The notes under the pieces: generated by a model
Databases searched by the model: none
What the model was told of the DNA's origin: nothing
Seen by the model: the letters and a program-made list of their open reading frames with translations, nothing else
Program-made: the position numbers and the translations under genes
In this document: positions 17,673 to 26,218 of the stretch, in pieces
Layout: every line of letters begins with the position of its first letter
How positions within the stretch are numbered: position 1 is the stretch's first letter
NCBI RefSeq assembly: GCF_904063065.1
Contig: NZ_CAJFCL010000005.1
Span: 186,001 to 250,000 of the forward strand
From: Pseudomonas paraversuta
GTDB lineage: Bacteria > Pseudomonadota > Gammaproteobacteria > Pseudomonadales > Pseudomonadaceae
Direction: 5' to 3'
DNA length: 64,000 nt

Positions 17673-18671
17673 TTAGCGTTGCTGGATGCCCTTGCCTGTA
17701 AGGCGGTTGCGGTCATGGGGGCGGGTGAAGTCCAGCGCCGGGCCTTTCGGGATAATACCTGTGGGATTGATTGTGCGGTGACTGGCGTAATAGTGTCCCT
17801 TGATGTGGGTGAAATCCACGGTTTGCGCAATGCCAGGCCACTGGTATAGCTCACGCAGCCAGTTGGACAAATTCGGATAATCGGCAATACGTCGTTCATT
17901 GCACTTGAAGTGGCTGTAATACACCGCATCAAATCGAATCAGTGAGGTAAACAGGCGTACGTCTGCCTCAGTTAAATACTCACCGGCCAGATAGCGATGG
18001 TCTGTCAGATGGGTTTCCAGGTGTTCGAGCTCGCGGAAAATCTCATCGAATGCCTGTTCGTAAGCCGATTGGGAAGTGGCAAATCCGGCCCGGTATACGC
18101 CGTTGTTTATGGCCGGGTAAATCCTTTCATTCCAGTTATCGACCTGGGTGGCCAGCGACGGCGGATATAAGTCCAGAGGGTTGCCCGTCAGGTCGTCAAA
18201 TGCAGTGTTAAACATGCGAATGATGTCGGCCGATTCGTTGCTGACGATACATTGTTGCTGTTTGTCCCAGAGCAAGGGGACGGTGACGCGGCCGGTGTAA
18301 TCGGGTGTGTCCAGAATGTAGCGCTGATACAAAAAATCCAGGTGGTCGAGAGCGTCACCACTGGAGCCAAATGCCTTGTCAAAGGTCCAGCCGTTTTCCA
18401 GCATCAACCAGCTGACCACTGACACGTCTATCAGCGACTCCAGGCCTTTGAGTTGGCGGGTGATCAGGGTGCGGTGGGCCCAGGGGCAGGCCAGAGAGAC
18501 GTACAGGTGGTAGCGGCCCGCCTGGGCCGCAAAGCCACCGTTGCCCGTCGGGCCAGGCGAGCCGTCCCGGGTCACCCAGTTGCGGCGCTGGGCCTGCTCG
18601 CGCTGAAACGCCCCGTCCTTGCTGCTTTCGTACCACTGGTCATGCCAGTGCCCTTCGATCAACAGGCCCAT
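17673..18671 (-). CDS. yqjG: Glutathionyl-hydroquinone reductase
   Basis: This 332-residue Xi-class GST reduces glutathionylated hydroquinones. The catalytic cysteine lies in the SLACPWAHRTLI motif (about residue 62), and the N-terminal QGxFxR-type segment (DGAFQREQAQRRNW) and the C-terminal GHYYASHRTINPTGIIP motif are diagnostic of the family. Start 18671 is the family start. It is monocistronic and read leftward. Confidence 0.93.
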   Translation of the reverse strand: MGLLIEGHWHDQWYESSKDGAFQREQAQRRNWVTRDGSPGPTGNGGFAAQAGRYHLYVSLACPWAHRTLITRQLKGLESLIDVSVVSWLMLENGWTFDKAFGSSGDALDHLDFLYQRYILDTPDYTGRVTVPLLWDKQQQCIVSNESADIIRMFNTAFDDLTGNPLDLYPPSLATQVDNWNERIYPAINNGVYRAGFATSQSAYEQAFDEIFRELEHLETHLTDHRYLAGEYLTEADVRLFTSLIRFDAVYYSHFKCNERRIADYPNLSNWLRELYQWPGIAQTVDFTHIKGHYYASHRTINPTGIIPKGPALDFTRPHDRNRLTGKGIQQR

Positions 18672-18759
18672 GTGAGGCTCCTTGGCTATTTTGCATTGGA
18701 GTTCAGTCTAAAGGGCTGAGTTCGAACAAAAAGCGCAAAACATGGGCGCCAAGTATCGA

Positions 18760-19761
18760 TTAAATCGATTTGTTGCGGTTGTCCCAGTAGCGCTGAGCCA
18801 GTTCGAAGGCTTGCTCGCGGGGCGTACCCAGCCCGCGCAAGGCCAGGGCCATGGTCGATAGCAACGCCAGCTGCGGATAGCTGTCCTCGACCTCTCCACG
18901 CCATAACGCCTTGAGGTGTTGTGGCTCCAGGGTTGCCGGTTTGACGTGGCGCTGCGTAGACAACGCCGGCCATTCTTCGTCCCAGCTCACACCTTGGGTG
19001 GTGCCGTACAGGTGGCTCAGGCTGTCAGGGTTGACTTCGATTTCGCCGCCATCGCCCTTGACCACGATGCTGGTGTCTCCCAGCAAGCCGCTGGCGTCGC
19101 GATGCACACTTTGATAGCCCGGATGGAAAATGCTCTGCAGGCCGCAACGTGCACCCAGGGGGTTGAGAATGCGTGCCAGCGAGTGAATTGGCGAGCGCAA
19201 GCCCAGGGTATTGCGCAGATCGATCATGCGTTGCAACTGTGGCGCCCAGTCCTGCAGCGGCATAAATGCCAGATTGCCCTGGTCCAGGGCGACTTCAACG
19301 CTTTGCCAGTTGCGACACAGTGGTATGGCCAGTTCATCCAGCAGCTGTTCGCTGTATAGACGGCCTGCCGTATGGGCGCCGCCGCCATGCATAAAGATGC
19401 GTATGCCGTTTTGCGACAGGCATTTGGCTGCCAGCAAATACCAGGGTAAATGGCGTTTCTTGCCCGCATACGTTGGCCAGTCAAGATCGACGTGGATCCC
19501 GGGGGCTGTCAGGCGCTCGCGCACCGCTTCGGTGAAACCGGCCAGTTCTTCAGGGCTTTCTTCCTTGTGCCGCAGCAACATCAGGAAGGCGCCCAGTTGC
19601 GTGTCCTCGGCCTTCTCATCCAGCAGCATGCCCATCGCTTCGCGGGCTTCTTCGCGGGTCAGGTTGCGGGCGCCGCGCTTGCCTTTACCCAGAATCCGGA
19701 CAAATTGTGCAAAAGGGTGCTCGGCGGGTGTTTCCAGGGTCAGCGGTGCAGGGATGTTCAT
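18760..19761 (-). CDS. ybiB: TrpD2/YbiB family glycosyl transferase-like protein
   Basis: A 333-residue protein of the anthranilate phosphoribosyltransferase fold: the N-terminal helical domain with the TREEAREAMGMLLDE segment, and a C-terminal domain with HGGGAHTAGRLY and GDGGEIEVNPDS. YbiB/TrpD2 proteins bind nucleic acids and are not tryptophan enzymes. The ATG at 19761 overlaps the tusE stop (ATGA), implying translational coupling; the TTG six bases upstream is less likely. It is the last gene of the tus cluster in the direction of transcription. Confidence 0.88.
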   Translation of the reverse strand: MNIPAPLTLETPAEHPFAQFVRILGKGKRGARNLTREEAREAMGMLLDEKAEDTQLGAFLMLLRHKEESPEELAGFTEAVRERLTAPGIHVDLDWPTYAGKKRHLPWYLLAAKCLSQNGIRIFMHGGGAHTAGRLYSEQLLDELAIPLCRNWQSVEVALDQGNLAFMPLQDWAPQLQRMIDLRNTLGLRSPIHSLARILNPLGARCGLQSIFHPGYQSVHRDASGLLGDTSIVVKGDGGEIEVNPDSLSHLYGTTQGVSWDEEWPALSTQRHVKPATLEPQHLKALWRGEVEDSYPQLALLSTMALALRGLGTPREQAFELAQRYWDNRNKSI

Positions 19762-20093
19762 AGACAATTGGTCGGCTTTGGCAGGCCCGCCAGCTTGGCG
19801 GCGAGTTTGGCAGGAGTGCCATTGAACAGGCGATTGAGATGCAGGCTGTTGCCTTTATCTGTCCCCAGCTTGAGTGCAGTGTATTTGATCAGCGGCCGGG
19901 TAGCGGGAGACAGCTGGAACTCCTGATAAAAGTCGCGCAGCAGTTGAAGAATTTCCCAGTGCTCGGGGCTGAGCTCAATACCCGCCTGTGCGGCCAGTGC
20001 CTGAGCGACGTCTGCCGACCAATCGTTGAGGTCGAGCAGATAACCGTCTTTATCCAGCGGGATGTTTTTACCATCGAGGGTGAGCACATTCAT
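19758..20093 (-). CDS. tusE: Sulfur relay protein TusE (DsrC family)
   Basis: A 111-residue protein that accepts persulfide sulfur from TusBCD and passes it to MnmA for 2-thiolation of tRNA wobble uridines. The essential near-terminal cysteine is present in the PTNCL end, and DWSADVAQALAAQAGI and LSPEHWEILQLLRDFY are DsrC signatures. It overlaps tusB upstream and the ybiB-like gene downstream, each by 4 bp. Confidence 0.95.
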   Translation of the reverse strand: MNVLTLDGKNIPLDKDGYLLDLNDWSADVAQALAAQAGIELSPEHWEILQLLRDFYQEFQLSPATRPLIKYTALKLGTDKGNSLHLNRLFNGTPAKLAAKLAGLPKPTNCL

Positions 20094-20368
20094 AGCCAGC
20101 TGTTGACCTTGTCATACTGAATAGACAGATCGACGAAGGCCGGGTAGTCAATCGCTACCGCCCACTGCGGGCACTCGATATTGCGTGCCTGCAGATCTTC
20201 TTCGAGGGCAAAGACAGTCTTGTCTTCAAGTGTGCTGCTCTGCTGCTGCAGGGCATAGACCGCATCGCCACAGAGTAGCAAGGCATCACCGCGCCCCAGA
20301 ATGCGTAAGCAGCTATCCAGGCGCGTGTCTGAAAAGGGCGAGTGACTCAGAACGTGTAAGGTCGACAT
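20090..20368 (-). CDS. tusB: Sulfurtransferase complex subunit TusB (DsrH family)
   Basis: A 92-residue subunit of the TusBCD sulfur-transfer complex: the MSTLHVLSHSPFSDTRLDSC start and the GDALLLCGDAVYAL motif are typical. It is placed between tusC and tusE with overlapping stop and start codons, so the cluster is translated as one operon. Confidence 0.93.
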   Translation of the reverse strand: MSTLHVLSHSPFSDTRLDSCLRILGRGDALLLCGDAVYALQQQSSTLEDKTVFALEEDLQARNIECPQWAVAIDYPAFVDLSIQYDKVNSWL

Positions 20369-20730
20369 CAGAGAGTTATCACTTGGTCATAACGGTCAAT
20401 AAGTGTGCGTATGTCTTCTGCCGACAGCGGCTCGACGTCATCAACTGCAAGCCCGGCAGGCGAGATGCCGCGTACGGACAAACTGTGGCCGCAAGCGAAC
20501 AGGTCCTCAACGCCGAACAGGGACAAAGCTTGCAGATTGGCCGTCAGGTTTTTTTGCTGGACGGCGGCGGCTTTCTGCTCGGGTACAAGCTGAAATACAC
20601 CGTCATCCATAAACAGCAGACCGATCGGCAAATCGAACGCACCGCCTGCCAGCACGATATCCAGTGCTTCTTTCGCGTTGATGCCGGACCAGGGAGACTG
20701 ACGGCTAATAATCAAAAGCGACTTAGGCAT
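20368..20730 (-). CDS. tusC: Sulfurtransferase complex subunit TusC (DsrF family)
   Basis: A 120-residue DsrE/F-like protein with the SRQSPWSGINAKEALDIVLAG signature-like start and LLFMDDGVFQLV motif. It forms the TusBCD hexamer with its neighbours; it starts one base after the tusD stop region and overlaps tusB. Confidence 0.93.
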   Translation of the reverse strand: MPKSLLIISRQSPWSGINAKEALDIVLAGGAFDLPIGLLFMDDGVFQLVPEQKAAAVQQKNLTANLQALSLFGVEDLFACGHSLSVRGISPAGLAVDDVEPLSAEDIRTLIDRYDQVITL

Positions 20731-20731
20731 C

Positions 20732-21124
20732 TCAAGGCCCTCCGAAGCAGATCAGTCGATCGGCCGATTGAATTGCATCATGCAACTGTCCCAGACCAGA
20801 CAATTCCCACGGCGCTTGCAAATTGACCGCCGGGCGTTGATATCGCGCAGCTTCGTCGTTATTCAGCACACCGCGGCGCAAGGCTGCTGCAATACACACC
20901 ACGCCATCGAGTTGATTGTTGCTGACGAAGGTTGACCATTGCTGCGCGAGGTCTTGTTCATCTTGAGGTGTCACGATATTGCTCGAAGCGCTGTGGACGC
21001 CGTCCTGATAGAAAAACAACCGGACAATCTCGTGGCCGCCCGCCAATGCCGCCTCGGCAAAGCGCAGGGCTCGGCGAGAGGAGGGCGCATGGGCTGCTGA
21101 ATAAAGGGCAATGGCAAATTTCAT
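20732..21124 (-). CDS. tusD: Sulfurtransferase complex subunit TusD (DsrE family)
   Basis: A 130-residue catalytic subunit of TusBCD. The active cysteine lies in GVVCIAAALRRGV, matching E. coli Cys78, and RLFFYQDGVHSASS is the family motif. ATG 21124 (MKFAIALYS) fits homologues; the in-frame start 18 bp upstream would add six residues. It is the first gene of the tusDCBE-ybiB operon. Confidence 0.94.
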   Translation of the reverse strand: MKFAIALYSAAHAPSSRRALRFAEAALAGGHEIVRLFFYQDGVHSASSNIVTPQDEQDLAQQWSTFVSNNQLDGVVCIAAALRRGVLNNDEAARYQRPAVNLQAPWELSGLGQLHDAIQSADRLICFGGP

Positions 21125-21194
21125 GGTGGGCTCTGTCGGCAAATCTGACGCAATGATAAAGCCAGACGCCTAAAGATGCTTGCTACAGGCAATA

Positions 21195-21219
21195 AAAAGC
21201 CCGCCGAAGCGGGCTTTTG
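21195..21219. terminator. Terminator between yccA-like and tusD genes
   Basis: AAAAGCCCGC-CGAA-GCGGGCTTTT is a stem with A/T flanks. Read leftward it ends the Bax-inhibitor gene just before the tus operon. Confidence 0.9.
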
Positions 21220-21234
21220 TACAGCGGTCGTCAA

Positions 21235-21906
21235 TCAGTCGTCGCGGCTCATGATGCCGAAGATTTGCAGCAGGCTGATGAACAGGTTGTAGATCGATAC
21301 ATACAGGCTAATGGTCGCCATGATGTAGTTACGCTCGCCGCCCTGAATGATGGCGCTGGTCTGGAACAGAATGCAGACCGAAGAAAACAGCACGAAACCG
21401 GCGCTGATAGCCAGTTGCAGGCCGCTGATCTGGAAGAAGAAGCTCGCCAGCGTTGCGCCCAGCAGAACAAAGAAGCCTGCAGTGATGAAACCACCCAGGA
21501 AGCTCATGTCCTTGCGAGTAATCAGCACATAGGCCGACAGACCGCCGAAAACCAGAGCCGTCATGGCGAATGCGGAGCTAACGACCTCAGCGCCGCCCTG
21601 CATGCCCAGGTAGCGGTTGAGAATCGGGCCCAGCAGGAAGCCCATAAAGCCGGTCAGGGCAAAAGCAGACACGAGGCCCCATGCCGAGTCACGCAGCTTG
21701 TTGGTCAAGAAAAACAGGCCGTAAAAGCCGATCAGGACCACGAAAATGTTTGGGTAACCGACACGCATCTGCTGAGATACGTAGGCCATTACACCGCTGA
21801 AAGCCAGTGTCAGGGCCAGTAAACCGTAAGTGTTGCGCAGGACACGGCTAACCTCTAGCTGTTCGGCCTGCACGTTGCTATTAACTGGGTAATCCTGTTC
21901 GCGCAT
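21235..21906 (-). CDS. Bax inhibitor-1/YccA family membrane protein
   Basis: A 223-residue protein with seven transmembrane helices and the BI-1 signatures (LGPILNRYLG, SAYVLITRKDMSFLGGF, and the C-terminal YISIYNLFISLLQIFG-like helix). E. coli YccA modulates the FtsH protease, and related proteins are pH-sensitive calcium leak channels. ATG 21906 is the family start. The gene is monocistronic, divergent from tRNA-Ser. Confidence 0.92.
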   Translation of the reverse strand: MREQDYPVNSNVQAEQLEVSRVLRNTYGLLALTLAFSGVMAYVSQQMRVGYPNIFVVLIGFYGLFFLTNKLRDSAWGLVSAFALTGFMGFLLGPILNRYLGMQGGAEVVSSAFAMTALVFGGLSAYVLITRKDMSFLGGFITAGFFVLLGATLASFFFQISGLQLAISAGFVLFSSVCILFQTSAIIQGGERNYIMATISLYVSIYNLFISLLQIFGIMSRDD

Positions 21907-22029
21907 GGCGATACTCCTGTGTCCGGAAATGTTAAGTTGCAAAGATCATAGCAGAGGCTCTGAAACAAGGGATCAAGAGAGTTTGACAACGTGTTTCATT
22001 CAGGTATTATGGCGCCCGCAACAACGTTA

Positions 22030-22117
22030 GGAGGTGTGGCCGAGTGGTTTAAGGCAACGGTCTTGAAAACCGTCGACTGTAACAGGTCCATGAGTTCGAA
22101 TCCCATCGCCTCCGCCA
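22030..22117 (+). tRNA. serT: tRNA-Ser(UGA)
   Basis: An 88 nt cloverleaf including an encoded CCA. The acceptor GGAGGTG pairs with CGCCTCC, the anticodon stem ACGGT/ACCGT closes loop CTTGAAA with anticodon TGA at 22064-22066, a long variable arm follows, and the T loop is TTCGAAT. It reads UCA-type serine codons. Its 3' 59 nt are duplicated at 39022-39080, so it is the integration site of the island, and the intact copy is kept on the left side. Confidence 0.97.
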
Positions 22118-22168
22118 TATTGCTACACCGCAGAGCCCGCCTTTTGGCGGGCTTTGTCGTTTCTGGGG
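22059..22168 (+). repeat. Left attachment repeat (attL), 110 bp
   Basis: Positions 22059-22168 are identical to 39022-39131 at every base. The repeat starts in the anticodon stem of tRNA-Ser and runs through the tRNA terminator into GTTTCTGGGG. Divergence begins with C/A on the left and G/T on the right. Confidence 0.95.
22134..22156 (+). terminator. Terminator of tRNA-Ser
   Basis: AGCCCGCC-TTTT-GGCGGGCT followed by TTG forms a hairpin directly behind the tRNA. It is duplicated with the attachment repeat (39097-39119). Confidence 0.8.
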
Positions 22169-22446
22169 GTTGGGGAAGGCGACTGCTGAAGGGCGGTTTT
22201 GGGTGAGGAGTTCCAAAACTTTTTAGCATGTGTTCCATAACCCCGCCCTTTTTTGCTTCAGATTGCTCGCATGTACTTTTTCCTTGGTAGCTGTTCGTCT
22301 TCGTCAGGCGTGCGCGCCTGAGGGTAGTAGAGCCACCCTTAGAGGGGGGTATCCAAATCAATTTGCTAGGGGGTATCACTAGGCTGTACCTTATGATGTC
22401 GCTTTGCCACCAAAAAAAGAAAACTTTAATCACAGGAAATTAGATT
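22169..22446. other. Island left end, with a repeated GGGGGTATC
   Basis: No gene is visible between attL and the first island gene. GGGGGTATC occurs twice in the same orientation (22345-22353 and 22369-22377, 24 bp apart). Near an attachment site such repeats could be integrase arm-type sites; this is an inference. Confidence 0.4.
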
Positions 22447-23748
22447 GTGCTTCCAGACGTCGTAAGTTACCAAGAAGAACAAAGGATTTGGTTGGTAAGG
22501 GCGTCTGGGGGGAAACATTTTCAAAATTTTCTTAAACATGACGTAGTTGCTATTAGCCACATCGATAAATTAATAGGACTTAGCGCTAGTAAGGAAATTC
22601 CTGCGCCTGAGGCTATTAGTGACTTTTTGTATGCTGAAGCGAAGCTGATGGTGACGCTAGCTGCCGAACATGTTGTTGCTTGGCGTCGTGATGAAGATTC
22701 AATAAGTGGTGAGCATTGGGATGAAGATGGGCATGAAGATCCAGAAAATAAAATGTCTGCGGCAAATCGTGAATCTCAAGTTAGCAAATTTATAAACGAT
22801 TTCAAAATCGGCGATTTGATTGTAACTATTAATTCGACTCACATAGCTATTGGGTACTGTGTGTCTGATGTGTATGTTGATGAAACTGTTTTAGTAAATC
22901 GTATTTACCGAGATAGGAAGGAACCCAAGATAGAGCTTCTTGAATATAAGCTTAGGAGGAATGTCTCGTGGGGAGATCCCATTCCAAGAGACCTAGTAAG
23001 CTTATCTTTACGAAAGCCGCTTCTTGCTAGAAATACAGTATCCAGTCTTGATGAGCATTGGGATAAGGTGTATACGCTGGCTTATCCTATTTTTGTTAGA
23101 GATGGTATGGTGTATTTCTCTAACAGAATTAATCGGCAGGGGCCAATAGGCACCCGAAGTATGTGTGTGGTACTTGACTCAATTGTTTGTGCTCAGTTGG
23201 TTGCAGATGCCATTTTTACAGGGTTGAATCCAGATGTTGCACTCTCCGATTTGCTGAGTAGTGATTGTTATGATTCTGACTTTGAAGAGAGGTTGATGTC
23301 TCAGGCTGAGGTGATGTCGCCTGGATATTTGCATCATAAAATAAGATGTCTGGCTGGTGTTAGTTCAGAGCGATATGCTGCTATGCTAATGCTTTTGATG
23401 TCGATTGGACTGTCAGGTTGTGAAGCTGACACGCAAAACTTAAAAGTGAGAGCGGCGAATCTGATCTCGTCTTTTCAGCAAGATGATATGTCTAAGGAGC
23501 GAAGTGCTGTTGTTGTTGGAGCCTTAGAGAGCGATGAGATGTTGCAAGATTTTCAGACGATAATGAAAAACAAAGGTGTTGCTAAAGTTGCAAGCAATCT
23601 TCGAATGGCTCCAGGCAACGCGGTTGGTGCGCTACCTCCGAAAAAACCTGCTGTAAAGAGCAAAGCTGGCGGGGGGCGCGTTAGTCCTCCTAGCGCTCCT
23701 GAGAGCGTTAGCGCTCAGGCAGTACAGTTTAAATTGAACCTGGAGTAG
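22447..23748 (+). CDS. PUA-like (EVE/Mrr-N-type) reader domain protein, putative defence
   Basis: A 433-residue protein. The N-terminal part (about 10-200) resembles the PUA-like domain found at the N-terminus of Mrr/McrB-type restriction proteins: it opens with RIWLVRASGGKHFQNFLKHD, has the VVAISHID strand, and then FKIGDLIVTINSTHIAIGYC, where family members read GDWVVTYDP...YLIGEV. Such domains bind modified bases or flipped nucleotides. The rest (about 200-370) has a mixed fold I do not recognise (MVYFSNRINRQGPIG), followed by a helical and a low-complexity tail. No PD-(D/E)XK nuclease motif is seen. The start is GTG with CAGGA upstream. It is AT-rich and is followed after 10 bp by a membrane protein gene with a strong ribosome binding site, so the two form one operon. 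The defence role is an inference. Confidence 0.65.
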   Translation: MLPDVVSYQEEQRIWLVRASGGKHFQNFLKHDVVAISHIDKLIGLSASKEIPAPEAISDFLYAEAKLMVTLAAEHVVAWRRDEDSISGEHWDEDGHEDPENKMSAANRESQVSKFINDFKIGDLIVTINSTHIAIGYCVSDVYVDETVLVNRIYRDRKEPKIELLEYKLRRNVSWGDPIPRDLVSLSLRKPLLARNTVSSLDEHWDKVYTLAYPIFVRDGMVYFSNRINRQGPIGTRSMCVVLDSIVCAQLVADAIFTGLNPDVALSDLLSSDCYDSDFEERLMSQAEVMSPGYLHHKIRCLAGVSSERYAAMLMLLMSIGLSGCEADTQNLKVRAANLISSFQQDDMSKERSAVVVGALESDEMLQDFQTIMKNKGVAKVASNLRMAPGNAVGALPPKKPAVKSKAGGGRVSPPSAPESVSAQAVQFKLNLE

Positions 23749-23758
23749 GAGGTAGCTG

Positions 23759-24331
23759 ATGAGGAATGGATTGTTAGAATTTTTAGGTGGGACATTTTTG
23801 TTTACTGCCATCACCTACGCTACAGGTAAAGGGTATTATAATAGTTATTTTCGGCGGATAAATGTTGAGCCTTCTTTGATTGATCTGACCATTGATCAAA
23901 TATTCTTTGAGGGCGGTCGACAATTGGTTGCGATATTCACTGAGTATCTTCTCCCGGTTTTTTTGTTGGTTGGTTTTTATTTGGTTCTGTCACTGTGCGC
24001 TTCTTTGTTTGTTCGAAAAAAAGCAGATAAATATGCAGAGGATATATTGGGTAAATGCTCTCAATTCAAAGGGCTTTTACTTATGGTTTTTTTTGTATGG
24101 TTTTCAAATTTTGCATTTAATTCTGCGATGAAAAGCGGGGAGGAGATAGGTGCGAAAAGTAAATGTTTGGTGGTGACGGTTTACAGTAATGAAGGCAAAA
24201 ACAAACAGACTGGCTGCCTTGTATATAAGACTGTCGATAATATTTGGGTAAAATACCCAACGAAAAATGGTTTCAATGTTTCGATATTTCCTCGTGATAA
24301 CTTTTATCGTGTTGATGCAGTTGTGAAGTGA
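23759..24331 (+). CDS. Three-helix membrane protein, putative effector
   Basis: A 190-residue protein with hydrophobic segments at about 5-22, 62-86 and 105-123, and a C-terminal soluble domain of about 65 residues (KCLVVTVYSNEG...NFYRVDAVVK) that would lie on one side of the membrane. ATG 23759 has a perfect AGGAGGT site (23747-23753) and follows the reader-domain gene by 10 bp. No family recognised. In defence modules, a sensor paired with a small membrane protein often kills or stops the infected cell by permeabilising the membrane; here that is only an analogy. Confidence 0.65.
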   Translation: MRNGLLEFLGGTFLFTAITYATGKGYYNSYFRRINVEPSLIDLTIDQIFFEGGRQLVAIFTEYLLPVFLLVGFYLVLSLCASLFVRKKADKYAEDILGKCSQFKGLLLMVFFVWFSNFAFNSAMKSGEEIGAKSKCLVVTVYSNEGKNKQTGCLVYKTVDNIWVKYPTKNGFNVSIFPRDNFYRVDAVVK

Positions 24332-24441
24332 CTTTTTCCCTATGGGTCGTAAATCTTCTCGGGAAAAGATTTAAATGACATTGAGGGTTATACCTTTTGT
24401 GAGTGCAGCTCTGGCTGTGAGCGGGTTCGGTTTGGTGTGTA

Positions 24442-25269
24442 TTACTTAGATGGCTGTGCAATCGCACCAATTCTTCGATAAACCCTTTCAGTTATATCTC
24501 CCTTCGTATGCCCCAGCAATATGCTAGCTTCAGCAATGTCCTCAATTTCCGAAGCTGCCTTTGGTCTGATATCTCTAAACTGGAATTCAGCAATACGCTT
24601 GGCAAGTGCTACATCGCCATCGTTTGTGGCTTTTAATCGCGCCGATTTCCGTGCCTCATCCCAACGCTTACGCAACATAGTCGCGGTCATACGCCGGCCT
24701 GTTTTACTTACAATCAAGTAGCTTGTAACTAGTTTGGAGTTGCGCTCGGCAATCTGGTGGAGCAACTTGCCAAGGCTGTTAGCTTCCCCGTCAGAGTTCA
24801 CGCGAATTCTGAGGCGCTTTCCGGTCTTGTTCTGCTGGACCAGCAAATACCCACCCTCTACATCGTCTTTACGCATCATCAGCACGTCAGCAGGGCGCTG
24901 GCCTGTCAGATACGCCAGATCCATAGCGTCTTTGAGCTCCTGGGGCGCTTTGCTGTACACAGCGGCCCACACCACATCGTTGGCGTAGTAGTCGCGCGGC
25001 TTTTCGCGGTTCTTGCGCACGCCCTGGCATGGATTATCTTTTGTGGTGATGCCCCACTCTCTGGCCATGTTGAATACATGAGACAGAGTGGCGATCTCGC
25101 GGTTGGCCCGAACTGGACTGCCCCTTGTTTGTTTTGTGCGCGAAGCTCTGCCTGGCGCTGCAGTCGTCGATGAGCAAGATCTTATCGCGCTAATCGACTT
25201 CAAAACTGGCATAACTGTTAACAGTTTGGGTGAGGAATCACCGGCCATATTGGCAGTGATTTTAATCAT
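24442..25269 (-). pseudogene. int: 5'-truncated tyrosine integrase
   Basis: From about 25119 leftward the frame encodes a phage-type tyrosine recombinase: the end of the core-binding domain (SPVRANREIATLSHVFNMAR) and the catalytic domain, with the first arginine in YLTGQRPADVL, the second box FRDIRPKAASE, LLGHTKGDITERVY with the histidine and the nucleophile tyrosine. The first 50 residues of the open frame show no integrase similarity, and the arm-binding and most of the core-binding domains are missing. The gene is therefore a 3' remnant of about 225 codons, unlikely to be active. It lies 2.3 kb from attL, pointing towards it. Confidence 0.8.
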
Positions 25270-25486
25270 CAGGTTGACTTGCTCTTAGCCCTACTACTTC
25301 AGGGTGAGATTGAGCTCTGTATGCAAGGCGAGTTCTGGCCTGACGAGCCCTAGCGGTCGAGTGGGGTACCCTTACCGTCATCGCATCGTCTTATTGATTA
25401 ACCCTAAAATCGAGGGTAATTTATGGTGTTAGAGTGCTAGGGTCATCTTTTGCAATTGAGTATTTGTTTTTGTATAAGGAGGTTTT

Positions 25487-26089
25487 TTGGAGTTGTCATT
25501 TTTATCTAGTATTGTTTCTATGGTTGTTGCGTTAGTCACAGTGGCTGTCGCCGTCTATCAATTGCCGCTGAATAGTAAGTCAAAATTAAAGGAGGAGTAT
25601 CGTTTTGCGAAAGAATTTTTGGTTGATATAGTCGAGAATAAAAAGCTGCATCATCTTGCAGTAGAAAGAGGTTACTATGCGATAGCTGGAACGTCTTCAA
25701 TAAAAGTGTCTGATCTGATTTATCTTGTGTCGCTGGTTGCGCCTGATAAATGTATAAAGGATTATATTTTGGCTAGGGTTTATGTCGAGTTTGATGAGGT
25801 TGTTCAAAAGATAGTATTTAAATCTAGATATAAAAATAGTGGGTATAGGCTTTTTGTTAAGGTCAGTTATAGTGTTTTGTATGTCGTTTTCGGTTCTCTA
25901 GCAGTTGCTCCGTATTTGTTTGTGGGGCAGTTAACCTTTTTGCCAGATCTAGGTGTCGTGAAATTGGTGTTTTTATTATTTTTTGGTTTTTTTGCTCTGA
26001 GATTCTTGTGGGCTTTCATAAAGATGATAAGGGGCGAGGCGCTGTTAGGTAGACAGCAAAAGCATTTGCCTAGTATTTTTTATGATTGA
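25487..26089 (+). CDS. AT-rich membrane protein, hypothetical
   Basis: A 200-residue protein with an N-terminal transmembrane helix (about 5-26), a soluble central region (30-120) and two C-terminal helices (about 128-150 and 158-180). It starts at TTG 25487 or TTG 25493; an AAGGAGG site at 25476-25482 supports translation, and the second start has the better spacing. Codon use is AT-rich, unlike the backbone. No family recognised. It stands alone between the integrase remnant and the convergent nuclease gene. Confidence 0.55.
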   Translation: MELSFLSSIVSMVVALVTVAVAVYQLPLNSKSKLKEEYRFAKEFLVDIVENKKLHHLAVERGYYAIAGTSSIKVSDLIYLVSLVAPDKCIKDYILARVYVEFDEVVQKIVFKSRYKNSGYRLFVKVSYSVLYVVFGSLAVAPYLFVGQLTFLPDLGVVKLVFLLFFGFFALRFLWAFIKMIRGEALLGRQQKHLPSIFYD

Positions 26090-26218
26090 GCTTAAAGGTT
26101 GTATTGCTAGAGCGTTGTTTCTTTAGTAGGGGGTTATTTAATTTGTCGCATGATTATATTATGTTGAGTGGTCACGGTAGCTGCTCTGCCGCGACCTGTT
26201 AGATTGATAGCTTGTGGG

